64,000 nucleotides of DNA from an uncultured Sphingomonadaceae bacterium (GTDB lineage Bacteria > Pseudomonadota > Alphaproteobacteria > Sphingomonadales > Sphingomonadaceae). The position numbers were made by a program, and so were the translations under genes. The notes beneath the pieces were generated by a model. That model was not told the DNA's origin, made no database searches, and worked only from the letters and a program-made list of their open reading frames with translations. Below, in pieces: positions 1 to 9,774 of the stretch. Location of the stretch: NCBI GenBank assembly GCA_913060895.1, contig CAJXSN010000001.1, positions 124,001 through 188,000 of the forward strand. Reading direction: 5' to 3'. Within the stretch, counting starts at the first letter, position 1. The number at the start of each line of letters is the position of its first letter.

Positions 1-592
<592 letters not shown>

Positions 593-597
593 TCAAG

Positions 598-763
598 TTA
601 TCCACAGGGTGAGTCCAAGCGGACTCCGCGTCAAGGAAGGATTTCAACATCGATATGGTTAACCCTGCGTAAGCTCAACCGGAACGAAAGGTGTCCGGCA
701 CAAGATATTGAGTCCGCAACCGTTAGCCGGACTCGATATGCAGGGGTGTGGCGCAAAAGACTC
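598..763. promoter_or_regulatory. Upstream region of ccrM with DnaA box and five GANTC sites
   Basis: Between the exchanger gene and ccrM there is a perfect DnaA-box consensus TTATCCACA at 598-606. GANTC sites occur at 611-615, 622-626, 710-714, 730-734 and 759-763. At 659-673 TTAA is followed after 7 bases by TAAG, a weak resemblance to a CtrA site (TTAA-N7-TTAA). GANTC is the CcrM target, and in Caulobacter GANTC sites in the ccrM leader feed back on its expression. That this cluster does the same here is inference. Confidence 0.5.
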
Positions 764-790
764 TTCTCCCGCGCTCTTTTGGAAAAGGCG

Positions 791-1705
791 CTAGGCTAGC
801 GTCAGGACGATATTCGCGCTGAAGGCCACCAACAGTGCCGCGCCCAATGCGCGCCCGATGGCGCGGCCCCGCCACAGCAGCACCCACAGCATCAGTGCCG
901 ATCCCAGCAGTACGGCCATTTGCAGCCCGATCAATTCGCGCGGCAACGCAGCAGGCGCCATAAGCATGGTGGCCCCGCCGATCAGGAAGATATTATAGAT
1001 ATTGCTACCCACAACATTACCGATGGCCAGCCCCGGCTTGCCCCGCCATGCAGCGGCCACCGAAGCGGCAAGCTCTGGCAGAGACGTGCCGATGGCGACC
1101 ACTGTCAGGCCGATGACTGTCTCGCTGACACCGGCAGCGGTGGCGATCTCGATCGCCCCTTCCACCAGCCATTTGCCCCCAAACACCAGCGCAGCAAGCC
1201 CGCCGATAAACAGCAAAATCGCCATAGGCAGACGCGGGATCGTATCGTCATCATCCTCTTCATCGCGCGGATGGTTGATGCGCCATATGATGTAGATCAC
1301 CAACAGCGTCAGCAGCCCCGACCCGATCCACAGCGCACCAGCCTGCGACAGCGCCAGTGCCGCCAGCACTATCGTCGCACCCAATGCCACGGCGGCATCG
1401 CGGCGGCCCAGACCGGTCAGAACAATCGGCGCAATCAGGGCGGTTGCACCCAGTATCAGCAGCGTATTGGCGATATTGGAGCCGACGATATTGCCCCACG
1501 CGATCTCCGGCGAACCGGCGCGCGCGGCTTCTACACTGGTCACCAGTTCGGGCATCGACGTCGCCATACCGACAATGATTATGCCGGTCAGCAGGGTAGA
1601 AAGACCCATCGCCTTGGCGATGCCCACAGCCCCGCGCACCAGCAATTCGCCGCCCAGCGCAAGGCCGATCAGGCCGATAATGATGAGGAGTATGGATGTG
1701 TGCAT
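791..1705 (-). CDS. Calcium/sodium antiporter (CaCA family, YrbG-like)
   Basis: A 304-residue inner-membrane protein of two homologous halves, each with about five membrane segments. The alpha repeats are visible: GMATSMPELVTSVEAA with GNIVGSNIANTLLILG in the first half, and AIGTSLPELAASVAAA with GNVVGSNIYNIFLIGG in the second. These are the ion-binding repeats of K+-independent Na+/Ca2+ exchangers. An acidic stretch (DEEDDDD) marks the central cytoplasmic loop. I chose the ATG at 1705 (MHTSILLIII) because the longer reading frame back to 1912 runs into rnhB and adds no plausible membrane sequence. Family assignment is secure; the transported ion is inferred from the family. Confidence 0.88.
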   Translation of the reverse strand: MHTSILLIIIGLIGLALGGELLVRGAVGIAKAMGLSTLLTGIIIVGMATSMPELVTSVEAARAGSPEIAWGNIVGSNIANTLLILGATALIAPIVLTGLGRRDAAVALGATIVLAALALSQAGALWIGSGLLTLLVIYIIWRINHPRDEEDDDDTIPRLPMAILLFIGGLAALVFGGKWLVEGAIEIATAAGVSETVIGLTVVAIGTSLPELAASVAAAWRGKPGLAIGNVVGSNIYNIFLIGGATMLMAPAALPRELIGLQMAVLLGSALMLWVLLWRGRAIGRALGAALLVAFSANIVLTLA

Positions 1706-1743
1706 GAATGAATGGCTCAATTGTGGTCGTGGAAAGGCGCTGG

Positions 1744-2391
1744 TCAGAGAAGCGCTGCCTGCGCGACTGGGGAGAAACTGCGACGATGGTGCGGACTTGG
1801 CCCGTGAAGGCGCAGTGCCTCCATATGGACGCGGGTTCCATACCCTTTGTTGCGATCCCATTGATAGTGCGGATATTCTTTCGCCGCGTGCAGCATTATC
1901 CGGTCCCGCCATTCCTTCGCCACGATGCTGGCCGCACTGATCGCAGGTTCCAGCGCATCGCCGCCAACAATCGGGTGCGCAGGCCAGTGCCAGCCCTCGG
2001 TGCGATTCTGCGGGGTCATGTTGCCGTCGATCAGAACCTGGTCGGGAGCGCGGGCGAGGACTTTTTCCAGCCGCTCTACTGCCTGTGTCATGCCCAGCAT
2101 TGTGGCCGCGAAAATATTGATGCGATCGATCGTCTCGACATCAACTACGCCGACGGCCCATGCACAGCGGGCACGCACGGTTTCATCCAGCACGGCACGG
2201 CGCTTGGCTGTCAGCTTCTTGGAGTCGTCCAATCCTGCGGGGCGCGGCTTGCACAATGCCACAGCGCCCGCCACGACCGGCCCTGCCAGCGGGCCCCGCC
2301 CTGCCTCGTCCACTCCAACAATCAACTGGCCGGACACAGAAAACGTGCCGGGCCGGAAACCGGAAGCCAGACAGGACGTTACACCATTCAT
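1744..2391 (-). CDS. rnhB: Ribonuclease HII
   Basis: Removes the RNA strand of RNA-DNA hybrids and nicks at single ribonucleotides in DNA. The protein has the RNase HII signature GVDEAGRGPLAGPVV and the acidic active site D28, E29, D122 (in LIDGN) and D145 (in GGD). LDDSKKL and SAASIVAKEWRD also match. The ATG at 2391 forms CATG with the start of the divergent sugar dehydrogenase, so no spacer is left for promoters. The first 18 residues are not conserved in the family, and an in-frame GTG at 2337 (just before SGQLIVGVDEAG) is a good alternative start. Length from ATG is 215 aa, normal to slightly long. Confidence 0.93.
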   Translation of the reverse strand: MNGVTSCLASGFRPGTFSVSGQLIVGVDEAGRGPLAGPVVAGAVALCKPRPAGLDDSKKLTAKRRAVLDETVRARCAWAVGVVDVETIDRINIFAATMLGMTQAVERLEKVLARAPDQVLIDGNMTPQNRTEGWHWPAHPIVGGDALEPAISAASIVAKEWRDRIMLHAAKEYPHYQWDRNKGYGTRVHMEALRLHGPSPHHRRSFSPVAQAALL

Positions 2392-3577
2392 GACACAGAA
2401 CCTCTTTTTCCGCTCCGCAATCCTATCCCCCGCCGCCCTGCTGCTCGCAAGTTGTGGCAGCAGCTATAGCGGGGATAGAACCGTGGACGCGCAGTCGACC
2501 ACGGCCGCCGGAACAACGCAGGCCGCCGCAGACGAGACAGTCGGCCCGTTCGCAGTGCGCAATATGGGTGCTTTCGACGAACCGTGGGCTGCCGCCTTTG
2601 CGCCTGGCACGTCCACGCTTTTCATTACGGAACAGCCGGGCACGATGAAATTCGTCGACACGGCCACGGGCCGCATGGGTACCGTCACCGGCATGCCTGC
2701 CGTCGATTACGGCGGTCAGGGCGGGTTGGGCGATATAGCCTTCCTGCCATCCGAAAGCTCGGCAACGCTGGATCGCCGGACGATCTATCTCAGCTGGGCA
2801 CAGGCTGGTGATCGCAACACGCGAGGCGCCGTGGTCGGCCGCGGCACGCTGGTTTGCGCCGAAGCGGACGCTTGCGAGGTGGAAGATCTCAAAGTCATCT
2901 GGCGTCAGGGGCCCAAGGTAAGCGGACGCGGACATTATTCACACCGCATCGCGTTCTCCCCCGACGAAAACCACATGTTTGTGGCCAGCGGCGACCGGCA
3001 AAAGAAGACCCCTGCCCAGGATACTTCCAACACATTGGGGACAATCGTTCGCCTCAATCTTGATGGCACGCCTGCTGCAGGCAATCCGGTGGGCACGGAA
3101 ATCTGGTCCTACGGCCATCGCAATATCCTGGGTCTAGCATTCGATCGTGCGGGACGTCTCTGGGATCTGGAGCATGGGCCTGCCGGCGGCGACGAGCTCA
3201 ATCTGGTTGAAGCAGGTGGGAACTACGGTTGGCCGATTGTGTCGGATGGCGACGAATATAGCGGGAAGGCAATCCCGGACAACGATACCCGGCCTGATCT
3301 GATCAAGCCGAAAATCGGTTGGACCCCTGTAATCGCACCGGGCGATTTCATGTTCTATTCCGGCAAGGGAGACGCTGGCTGGGCCGGCGATGCTATTATT
3401 GCAGGGTTGAAGCCAAAGGCTCTCATCCGGGTTGAAATGAATGGTACTGCGCCGGTAGAAGCTGCCCGTTACTCTATGGGAGAGCGTCTTCGGGATGTGA
3501 TCGAAGGGCCCGATGGCTCTATATTTGTGCTGGAAGACGGAGAACAGGGCCGTCTGCGCCAATTGGTGCCCAAATAG
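2390..3577 (+). CDS. PQQ-dependent sugar dehydrogenase, lipoprotein (YliI/Asd-like)
   Basis: A 395-residue exported protein of the soluble aldose / glucose-sorbosone dehydrogenase family, a six-bladed beta-propeller that oxidises sugars in the periplasm with PQQ. The start at 2390 gives a clean lipoprotein signal peptide with lipobox LASC (Cys22). Family landmarks include PWAAAFAP, GGQGGLGDIAF, RGHYSHRIAFSPD, GHRNILGLAFD, WDLEHGPAGGDELN and GNYGWPI. PQQ and Ca2+ ligands are expected in these loops, but the true substrate is unknown. It is divergent from rnhB with overlapping start codons; a GNAT gene follows after 77 bases. Confidence 0.88.
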   Translation: MTQNLFFRSAILSPAALLLASCGSSYSGDRTVDAQSTTAAGTTQAAADETVGPFAVRNMGAFDEPWAAAFAPGTSTLFITEQPGTMKFVDTATGRMGTVTGMPAVDYGGQGGLGDIAFLPSESSATLDRRTIYLSWAQAGDRNTRGAVVGRGTLVCAEADACEVEDLKVIWRQGPKVSGRGHYSHRIAFSPDENHMFVASGDRQKKTPAQDTSNTLGTIVRLNLDGTPAAGNPVGTEIWSYGHRNILGLAFDRAGRLWDLEHGPAGGDELNLVEAGGNYGWPIVSDGDEYSGKAIPDNDTRPDLIKPKIGWTPVIAPGDFMFYSGKGDAGWAGDAIIAGLKPKALIRVEMNGTAPVEAARYSMGERLRDVIEGPDGSIFVLEDGEQGRLRQLVPK

Positions 3578-3654
3578 ACGCTAGCAACTCTCACGCACTG
3601 TTAAGCGGAACTTAGTCGACAGGGCTTGCTGTGCGAAGTAGCGCGGCCCTGTAA

Positions 3655-4212
3655 ATGGCAACGATCGTTCCCCTCTCCGCAATCGCCCCCTCGATGGTCG
3701 AAAGTCTGCTCGACGCCAGCTTTGGCGAGGATAGGCGCGCACGCACTGCATACCGCATCCGCGAGGGGACGGAATGGCTGGAGGCACTGTCCTTTGCCGC
3801 TCTTGACGATGATGACTATCTCGCGGGTACTATCCAGCTCTGGCCCATCGCTCTGATCGATCCCGAAGGACGAAAGCATCCGCTGATTATGGTCGGGCCG
3901 GTGGCAGTCATGCCTTCGCGTCAGTCCGAAGGGTTCGGCACGGCTCTGATGGGGGCCAGTCTGGGCGCGCTGCAAGCCAATGCTGCAGGTTCACCGGTGC
4001 TGCCGCAGGTAATGATCGGCGACCCTGAATATTACGAACGCTGGAATTTCAGCGCCGCGCTCACGCAAGGCTGGCACTGCCCCGGTCCTTATGATCCAGC
4101 CCGGTTGCTGGTGCGCGCTGCCAATCCCGCAATTCTGCCGCCCGAGGGAATGCTGGAAGCGTGGAACACCGTTTCGGACAAGGCAAAGAGTTCCGTCCAA
4201 GGGAACGATTGA
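3655..4212 (+). CDS. GNAT-family N-acetyltransferase (YhbS-like)
   Basis: A 185-residue single-domain acetyltransferase. The core acetyl-CoA-binding region is seen as IMVGPVAVMPSRQSEGFGTALMGASL, where the usual R/QxxGxG/A loop is QSEGFG. It is followed by LPQVMIGDPEYYERWNFS, typical of COG3153 (YhbS) proteins, which acetylate small molecules or proteins. The substrate cannot be read from the sequence. It lies 31 bases ahead of the DUF1285 gene on the same strand and may be co-transcribed with it. Confidence 0.85.
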   Translation: MATIVPLSAIAPSMVESLLDASFGEDRRARTAYRIREGTEWLEALSFAALDDDDYLAGTIQLWPIALIDPEGRKHPLIMVGPVAVMPSRQSEGFGTALMGASLGALQANAAGSPVLPQVMIGDPEYYERWNFSAALTQGWHCPGPYDPARLLVRAANPAILPPEGMLEAWNTVSDKAKSSVQGND

Positions 4213-4243
4213 AGGCATCCGACGGTTCTGCCAATCGAACGCT

Positions 4244-4804
4244 ATGCCCTATGATCCTCCACCAGAACTCGCCGGATTGTCCCTCAGCCAGATTGCCGAG
4301 CAGGTCGCGCAGCGCAAATTGCCTCCGGTCGAGACGTGGTCCCCCGAGACCGAAACCGAAAGTCTGATGCGAATTGCCGCCGACGGCACCTGGTTTCACG
4401 ATGGCGGAGTAATAAAGCGCGAGGGAATGGTGCGGGCGTTTGCCGGCCTGCTGACAGCAGACGGCAGCGGGCAGCACTGGCTCGTAACGCCCTACGAGAA
4501 ATCGCGCATCGAGGTAGAGGACGCAGCCTTCATTGCCGTGGATGCGGTCGAACGTGATGGCAGTGTGGCGTTTCGCCTGAATACCGACGAGCTGGTGGTG
4601 GCTGGCCCGCACCATCCCATAATTGCACGCGGGGATACCGATAGGCCCAGACTTTATCTGGCTGTCCGGCGCGGCTGCGAAGCACGGCTCAACCGCTCTA
4701 CTTACGAGCAACTGGCCGAGATCGCTCTTGCCCAAGGCGATGACTGGACCCTCACCAGCGGCGGCGAAACCTTTTCCCTCCTGCCCAAACCCGAAAGCAC
4801 ATGA
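4244..4804 (+). CDS. DUF1285 family protein
   Basis: A 186-residue cytoplasmic protein of the DUF1285 family. Visible family features are the tryptophan-rich start PVETWSPE, then RIAADGTWFHDGGVIKREGMVRAFAGLL, YEKSRIEVEDAAF and FRLNTDELVVAG. No catalytic motif is recognised and the molecular function of the family is not established. I chose the ATG at 4244 (MPYDPPPELAG) because the frame upstream overlaps the GNAT gene. Its stop overlaps the NUDIX start (ATGA at 4801-4804). The order DUF1285, NUDIX, CCA-adding enzyme recurs in many alphaproteobacteria, which suggests a link to nucleotide or RNA housekeeping. Confidence 0.87.
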   Translation: MPYDPPPELAGLSLSQIAEQVAQRKLPPVETWSPETETESLMRIAADGTWFHDGGVIKREGMVRAFAGLLTADGSGQHWLVTPYEKSRIEVEDAAFIAVDAVERDGSVAFRLNTDELVVAGPHHPIIARGDTDRPRLYLAVRRGCEARLNRSTYEQLAEIALAQGDDWTLTSGGETFSLLPKPEST

Positions 4805-5403
4805 ACGACCTGTTCGACAGGCTGAAGCAGGTCTTCGATGACGGGCACGGCGAGGAATTGGCCGGTCTGTTGACCGATGCAGAATTTGCCGGACCCTCTA
4901 CCCGTCCTGCCGCCGTTCTGGTTCCAGTAACACAGCGCGAGCGGCCCGGCGTAATCCTGACCCGCCGTCCGCACGATATGCGATCGCATCCTGGTCAAGT
5001 CGCATTCCCCGGCGGCAAGCTGGATAAAGGCGAAAATGCAGTCGAGGCGGCCTTGCGTGAGGCCCATGAAGAACTGGCCCTGCACCCTGATCAGGTGCGC
5101 GTGATCGGCGCGAGCGACGAATATGTCACCGGCACAGGCTTTGCCGTAACACCGGTTCTCGGCGTGATCCCGGCTGATCTGCCACTCGTCCCCAATCCCG
5201 GCGAAGTGGAAAGCTGGTTCGAGGTGCCGCTGGATATCCTGTTCAATCGCGCAAATTACGGTTCCAGCACTGTCGCCTGGAAAGGCGCGCAGCGGACCTA
5301 TTTCGAAATGGAGTATGAAGGATACCGCATCTGGGGCGTAACAGCAGCAATCATAGCGAATTTACAGCGACGGATGCGGCTGACGGAATTGTTTGGCAGA
5401 TAA
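4801..5403 (+). CDS. NUDIX hydrolase, CoA pyrophosphatase type (NudL-like)
   Basis: A 200-residue hydrolase of nucleoside diphosphates linked to another group, probably CoA and its derivatives. The NUDIX box is GGKLDKGENAVEAALREAHEEL (GX5EX7REUXEEXGU pattern, final Gly absent as is common in this subgroup). It sits after RPHDMRSHPGQVAFPGG, which fits the UPF0035/NudL signature LLTxRSxxLRxHxGQVAFPGG. The glutamates of REAHEEL bind the divalent metal. It starts inside the stop of the DUF1285 gene, so translation is coupled. The CoA substrate is inferred from family resemblance. Confidence 0.9.
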   Translation: MNDLFDRLKQVFDDGHGEELAGLLTDAEFAGPSTRPAAVLVPVTQRERPGVILTRRPHDMRSHPGQVAFPGGKLDKGENAVEAALREAHEELALHPDQVRVIGASDEYVTGTGFAVTPVLGVIPADLPLVPNPGEVESWFEVPLDILFNRANYGSSTVAWKGAQRTYFEMEYEGYRIWGVTAAIIANLQRRMRLTELFGR

Positions 5404-5421
5404 GACCCACCCCTCGCCTCC

Positions 5422-5448
5422 ATTCACCCTGAGCCTGTCGGAAGCGAA
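5422..5448. repeat. Fragment resembling a dispersed REP-type repeat
   Basis: In the 114-base gap before the CCA-adding enzyme there is a stretch containing CACCCTGAGCCTGTCGGAAG. It resembles the CTGAGC(C/T)TGTCGAAG core of REP-like repeats that are frequent between genes in sphingomonads and other proteobacteria. Only one arm is visible. Assignment is from recall of the motif, not from a second copy in this window. Confidence 0.35.
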
Positions 5449-5517
5449 TTCCGGCGTTGGCCGACCACTACACATTCTTCTAGCGCAATTCTCGAAGCCA
5501 AAAGCTATTGGGGGTTG

Positions 5518-6693
5518 ATGGTGGGGAAACTAGATCAAGCAGATTGGACCCGGCGCGGCGATCTCGCGGCCCTCGTGCGTGCCCTCGGCGCAGATAATAT
5601 CCGCTGGGTGGGCGGAGCCGTGCGCGACACTCTGCTGAGCGCACCGGTCAATGATGTGGATGCAGCCACGCCTTTTCATCCCGATCAGATCATGCGTCTG
5701 CTGAAGGATGCGGGCATCCGCACCGTGCCCACCGGCATCGATCACGGCACCATCACCGCCTTGCTGGATGGGGGGCCAGTGGAAGTCACCACATTGCGCC
5801 GCGATATCGCAACCGATGGAAGGCGTGCGACTGTCGCGTTTGCGAAGGAGTGGCGCGAAGACGCCGCACGGCGCGATTTCACCATCAATGCACTGTTCGC
5901 TCACCCCGAAACGTTGGAGATCAGCGATTACTTCGGCGGACTGCGCGATCTGAAAGCGCGGCGTGTACGCTTCATCGGTGATGCGCGTGAACGCATCCAC
6001 GAGGATCATTTGCGCATACTGCGCTATTATCGTTTTCAGGCCCGCTTCGGCGCTGAGTTGGACGAGGCTGCGGAAGAAGCCTGCGCAGACCTCGCCGAAA
6101 CGATGAAAGGCCTGAGCCGGGAGCGGGTGGCGGCAGAGATGTTGGCGATTCTTGGTCTGCCCGATCCTGCGCCGACCATCGCCAGAATGCATCGGCGCGG
6201 GGTGTTGCAAGTGATCCTGCCGGAGACGACTCCGGCGCAAATCGCTTCTTTAAAGGCGTTGATCATGCATGAGCAGACGCTGGATATCGAACCCACCGCG
6301 CTCCGGCGCCTGTCCGCCCTGTTGCCCGCCATTCCCAATGTTGCCGAAGCGGCCGCCGCCCGCCTGCGCCTGTCACGCAAACAACGCGCCCACCTGTCCT
6401 GCGTTGCCGCGCGAACCGATGCGGATGCCGGCAGGCCCAGATCGCTCGCCTACGAAGAAGGCATTGATGTCGCACGTGACCGATTGCTGCTGGCTGGCGC
6501 TCCGCTGGACGCATTGAATGGATGGAAGGCCCCGCAACTGCCACTGAAGGGCGGAGAAATCGTTCAACGCGGGTTGGCGACCGGGCCGGAAGTGGCGCGA
6601 TTACTGCAAACCGTGGAGGCGCAGTGGGTTGAGGAAGGGTTTCCGGATCGCGCGCGGGTTGAGGTTATTCTGGACGAGCTCTCTTCATCCTGA
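5518..6693 (+). CDS. cca: CCA tRNA nucleotidyltransferase / poly(A) polymerase family
   Basis: Builds or repairs the CCA end of tRNAs. This 391-residue class II nucleotidyltransferase has the N-terminal motif IRWVGGAVRDTLLSAPVNDVDAAT (GGxVRD followed by DxD metal-binding aspartates). The RRDxxINA-type block is seen as ARRDFTINALFAHPE, followed by YFGGLRDLKARRVRFIGDARERIHEDHLRILRYYRFQARFG. The C-terminal part is a poorly conserved helical RNA-binding region, as usual. I use the ATG at 5518; a TTG lies just before and a GTG just after. A purine-rich GGGGG lies upstream. It is convergent with parC, 12 bases apart. Confidence 0.92.
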   Translation: MVGKLDQADWTRRGDLAALVRALGADNIRWVGGAVRDTLLSAPVNDVDAATPFHPDQIMRLLKDAGIRTVPTGIDHGTITALLDGGPVEVTTLRRDIATDGRRATVAFAKEWREDAARRDFTINALFAHPETLEISDYFGGLRDLKARRVRFIGDARERIHEDHLRILRYYRFQARFGAELDEAAEEACADLAETMKGLSRERVAAEMLAILGLPDPAPTIARMHRRGVLQVILPETTPAQIASLKALIMHEQTLDIEPTALRRLSALLPAIPNVAEAAAARLRLSRKQRAHLSCVAARTDADAGRPRSLAYEEGIDVARDRLLLAGAPLDALNGWKAPQLPLKGGEIVQRGLATGPEVARLLQTVEAQWVEEGFPDRARVEVILDELSSS

Positions 6694-6705
6694 TCACGCT
6701 TGCCA

Positions 6706-9003
6706 TCATCCGAATGTGTTATCCTTTGGAAAACCCGTCGGCGGCATCCGCCCTGCCCCACCGCGCGCAACCTTCCATTGCCAGATATCGCTTTCGGTAC
6801 GGGTCCGGTCGCCCTTGCCCCCCATCGTCCAGCTGAGGCCCTCCTCCAGCTTGAAGGTCGTCGCATCGGACAATCCACCGTCGCGGTAATTTTGCAGCTT
6901 CACGCCCTGGCCGCGTGTCATCGTGGGCATTTCTTCCAGATTGAACACCACCAGCTTGCGATTTTCTCCCACTGCCGCAACATGATCGTGGTCCTTGGGG
7001 ATAAGCCGCACCACCGCCAGTTTCGCACCGTCTTTCAGGTTCACAACCTGCCGTCCCTTACGCGTTTCGGCCAGCAAGTCGGCGGTGCTGGCGGCGAAAC
7101 CCTTGCCCGTATCGGCAGCCAGCAGCAGGCGGCCTTCGGGCTGGTGGACGATCATCGCAGCAATCGTCGCTTCGGCGTCTATATCCAGCGTCGATTGCAC
7201 CGGTTCACCAAAGCCGCGCGCGCCCGGCAGCTTGTCTGCGCCCAGCGTAAAGAACCGCCCGTCATCGGTCGCCAACAGCAACTTGTCAGTGGTCTGAGCA
7301 TGGGCAATGAAGCCCAGTTCGTCGCCTTCCTTGAACTTGAACTCCTGGCTTAGATCGACGTGGCCTTTCGCGGCCTTGATCCAGCCGCGCTTCGACAGGA
7401 TCACCGTCACCGGTTCCTTCTCGATCATCGCGTCCATGTTGAATTCGACGGTCGGGGCCGCTTCGGCAATGGTCGTGCGGCGCGCGCCCAGAACCGTGTC
7501 GTGGCCGTATTCATTCAGCAGCGACTTCAGATCTTTCTTCAACCGCGTGCGCTGGCGGGCCGGACTGCCAAGCAATTTGTCCAGCTCGTCCTTCTCGACA
7601 AGCAACTCGTCTTTCTCCGTGCGCAGCTGCATTTCTTCCAGCTTGCGAAGCGACCGCAGTCGCATATTGAGGATGGCTTCGGCCTGACGATCGGTGAGCT
7701 TGAACTCCGCCATCATCACAGCCTTGGGCTCATCCTCGTACCGGATGATCTCGATCACCCGGTCCAGATTGAGGAAGGCGATGATGTAGCCGTCAACCAG
7801 CTCCAGCCGCCGCGCGATCTGGTCCAGACGATGCTGGCTGCGGCGCTGCAGGATATCAATCTGGCTGCGGACCCAGTTTTCCAGCAGCTCCTTCAGCCCC
7901 ATCACCATCGGCGTACGACTGGCGTCCAGCACGTTAAGGTTGAGCGAGAAGCGCGTCTCCAGATCGGTCAGCTTGTAAAGCGACTCTTTCAGCAATTCGG
8001 GATCGACATTGCGGCTGCGCGGGACCAGCACCAGCCGGATCTTCTCGTCGCTTTCGTCGCGGACGTCCTCCAGGATCGGCAGCTTCTTGTCTGCAATAGC
8101 GGCTGCGATCTGCTCGATCAGTTTGCCTTTGGGCACCTGATACGGAATTTCGCTGACGACCAACTGCCATTGCCCGCCGCCCAACCGCTCGATCCCGGCT
8201 TTCCGGTCGGCCTCTTTCTCGGCTTCCTCGGAATGGAAGCGCGCGCGAACACGAAATGCACCGCGGCCCGTTTCATAAGCCTTCGAAATCGTCTGGGCGC
8301 TGTCGACCACAAGGCCGCCGGTCGCAAAATCCGGCCCGTGAAACAGCTCCATCAGGCGGGCGTGCTCGACATGCGGATTGTCGATCAGCTCCAGTGTTGC
8401 CTCGACCACTTCGGCCACATTGTGGCTGGGAATGTTTGTTGCCATACCCACAGCGATACCGCTGGCGCCATTGGCCAGCAGATTGGGGAACAGGCCGGGA
8501 AAGATTTCCGGCTCCTCATCCTCGTTATTATAGGTCGGGATGAAATCGACCGTGCCCTGGTCCAGCCCGTCCATCAGACGCAGCGCCGTTTTGGTCAGGC
8601 GCGCTTCTGTGTAGCGATAGGCTGCGGCATTATCGCCATCGATATTGCCGAAATTGCCCTGCCCCTCGACCAGAGGGTACCGCAGTGAAAAATCCTGCGC
8701 GAGGCGGACCATCGCATCATAAACGCTAGTATCGCCATGCGGGTGGTATTTACCGATTACGTCGCCAACCACACGGGCACTCTTCTTGAACGCATCGGTG
8801 GGGTTCAGCTTAAGCTGACGCATGGCCCACAGCAAGCGGCGGTGAACCGGCTTCAGCCCATCGCGTAAATCGGGGAGCGAACGCGCTGTGATCGTGCTGA
8901 GCGCATAGACCAGATAGCGTTCTTCCAGCGCCGCATCGAAGGGCGCGTCGACGATTGCGTCGAAGGGATCGGGTTCAAGAGTGTCTGTATCGGATGCGGC
9001 CAT
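6706..9003 (-). CDS. parC: DNA topoisomerase IV subunit A
   Basis: The breakage-reunion subunit that decatenates daughter chromosomes together with ParE. The 765-residue protein has the type IIA core: [22 protein letters not shown], the quinolone-resistance region [14 protein letters not shown], and the catalytic tyrosine Tyr131 in [10 protein letters not shown]. The C-terminal half forms the DNA-wrapping beta-pinwheel. Position 92, aligned with Ser80 of E. coli ParC, is Thr, and Asp96 stands for Glu84. The length and the lack of a strong GyrA box (QRRGGKG) favour ParC over GyrA. It is a single gene, convergent with cca, and 100 bases from the next divergent gene. Confidence 0.94.
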   Translation of the reverse strand: MAASDTDTLEPDPFDAIVDAPFDAALEERYLVYALSTITARSLPDLRDGLKPVHRRLLWAMRQLKLNPTDAFKKSARVVGDVIGKYHPHGDTSVYDAMVRLAQDFSLRYPLVEGQGNFGNIDGDNAAAYRYTEARLTKTALRLMDGLDQGTVDFIPTYNNEDEEPEIFPGLFPNLLANGASGIAVGMATNIPSHNVAEVVEATLELIDNPHVEHARLMELFHGPDFATGGLVVDSAQTISKAYETGRGAFRVRARFHSEEAEKEADRKAGIERLGGGQWQLVVSEIPYQVPKGKLIEQIAAAIADKKLPILEDVRDESDEKIRLVLVPRSRNVDPELLKESLYKLTDLETRFSLNLNVLDASRTPMVMGLKELLENWVRSQIDILQRRSQHRLDQIARRLELVDGYIIAFLNLDRVIEIIRYEDEPKAVMMAEFKLTDRQAEAILNMRLRSLRKLEEMQLRTEKDELLVEKDELDKLLGSPARQRTRLKKDLKSLLNEYGHDTVLGARRTTIAEAAPTVEFNMDAMIEKEPVTVILSKRGWIKAAKGHVDLSQEFKFKEGDELGFIAHAQTTDKLLLATDDGRFFTLGADKLPGARGFGEPVQSTLDIDAEATIAAMIVHQPEGRLLLAADTGKGFAASTADLLAETRKGRQVVNLKDGAKLAVVRLIPKDHDHVAAVGENRKLVVFNLEEMPTMTRGQGVKLQNYRDGGLSDATTFKLEEGLSWTMGGKGDRTRTESDIWQWKVARGGAGRMPPTGFPKDNTFG

Positions 9004-9103
9004 GCCCAGTGCCTTATCATCGCCATGCTTAACCTGTCAGCATGGAACTGATCACTGTCCCCGTTCATTGATAGAGCAACAGCAAATCAAGGAGATACTT
9101 AGA

Positions 9104-9646
9104 ATGAAAAACGTACTGATCCTCGCCACTGACGGGTTCGAGCAGTCCGAACTGATGCAGCCCAAAGCCAATCTTGAAGACGCCGGTATCAAGACGACAG
9201 TCGTCAGTCTTGAAAGCGGCGAAATCAAGGGTTGGAACGATGGCAATTGGGGCGAGAGCGTATCCGTCGACATTACTCTCGATGAAATAGAGAATTGTTC
9301 CGGTTATGACGCGCTGCTTCTTCCCGGTGGCCAGATCAACCCGGACATCTTGCGGATGAACGATCGTGCAGTCGCGCTGGTCAAGGACTTCGATATGGCA
9401 GGCAAACCAATCGCGGCAATCTGCCATGCACCCTGGTTGCTGGTCGAAGCCGATATCGTAAAGGGCAAGACAGTCACCAGCTGGCCTTCCGTGCGGACTG
9501 ATCTGAAAAATGCAGGCGCAAATGTGGTCGATTCGGAAGTGGCTCAGGATGGCAATCTGATCACCAGCCGTAATCCTGATGACATTCCGGCGTTCTCCGA
9601 TGCCCTGATTGCAAGGGTTCAGGATCAGGTTCCCGAAAACGCCTAA
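9104..9646 (+). CDS. DJ-1/PfpI family protein (general stress protein type)
   Basis: A 180-residue protein of the DJ-1/PfpI superfamily. The nucleophile elbow is AAICHAPWLLVEAD, with the reactive cysteine in the usual ICHAPW context of YhbO/PfpI members and the glutamate near residue 15 (TDGFEQSEL). Relatives act as deglycases, chaperones or stress-protective proteins, and their exact activity is debated. I chose the ATG at 9104 because AAGGAGA lies 8-14 bases upstream. A strong terminator follows immediately, so the gene is monocistronic. Confidence 0.9.
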   Translation: MKNVLILATDGFEQSELMQPKANLEDAGIKTTVVSLESGEIKGWNDGNWGESVSVDITLDEIENCSGYDALLLPGGQINPDILRMNDRAVALVKDFDMAGKPIAAICHAPWLLVEADIVKGKTVTSWPSVRTDLKNAGANVVDSEVAQDGNLITSRNPDDIPAFSDALIARVQDQVPENA

Positions 9647-9663
9647 CGCATTCTCTTAAATGC

Positions 9664-9704
9664 AAAAAAGGGCCTCGCCGTGATGAACGGCGGGGCCCTT
9701 TTTC
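9664..9704 (+). terminator. Rho-independent terminator after the DJ-1/PfpI gene
   Basis: The arms AAAGGGCCTCGCCG and CGGCGGGGCCCTTT pair around a short TGATGAA loop, with one mispaired position, followed by a T-run. It lies 18 bases after the stop codon. Confidence 0.85.
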
Positions 9705-9774
9705 TATACGCTCTTGCCAGATTGATCCAAATGTGGCCATATTATGGCATAAATTAGACCAAAAGGAGGCGAGA

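Noticed and set aside
7360-8688. A 442-codon frame on the plus strand across parC
   Set aside because: It is antisense to a well-supported parC, has no family motif, and has the amino-acid bias of an antisense frame.
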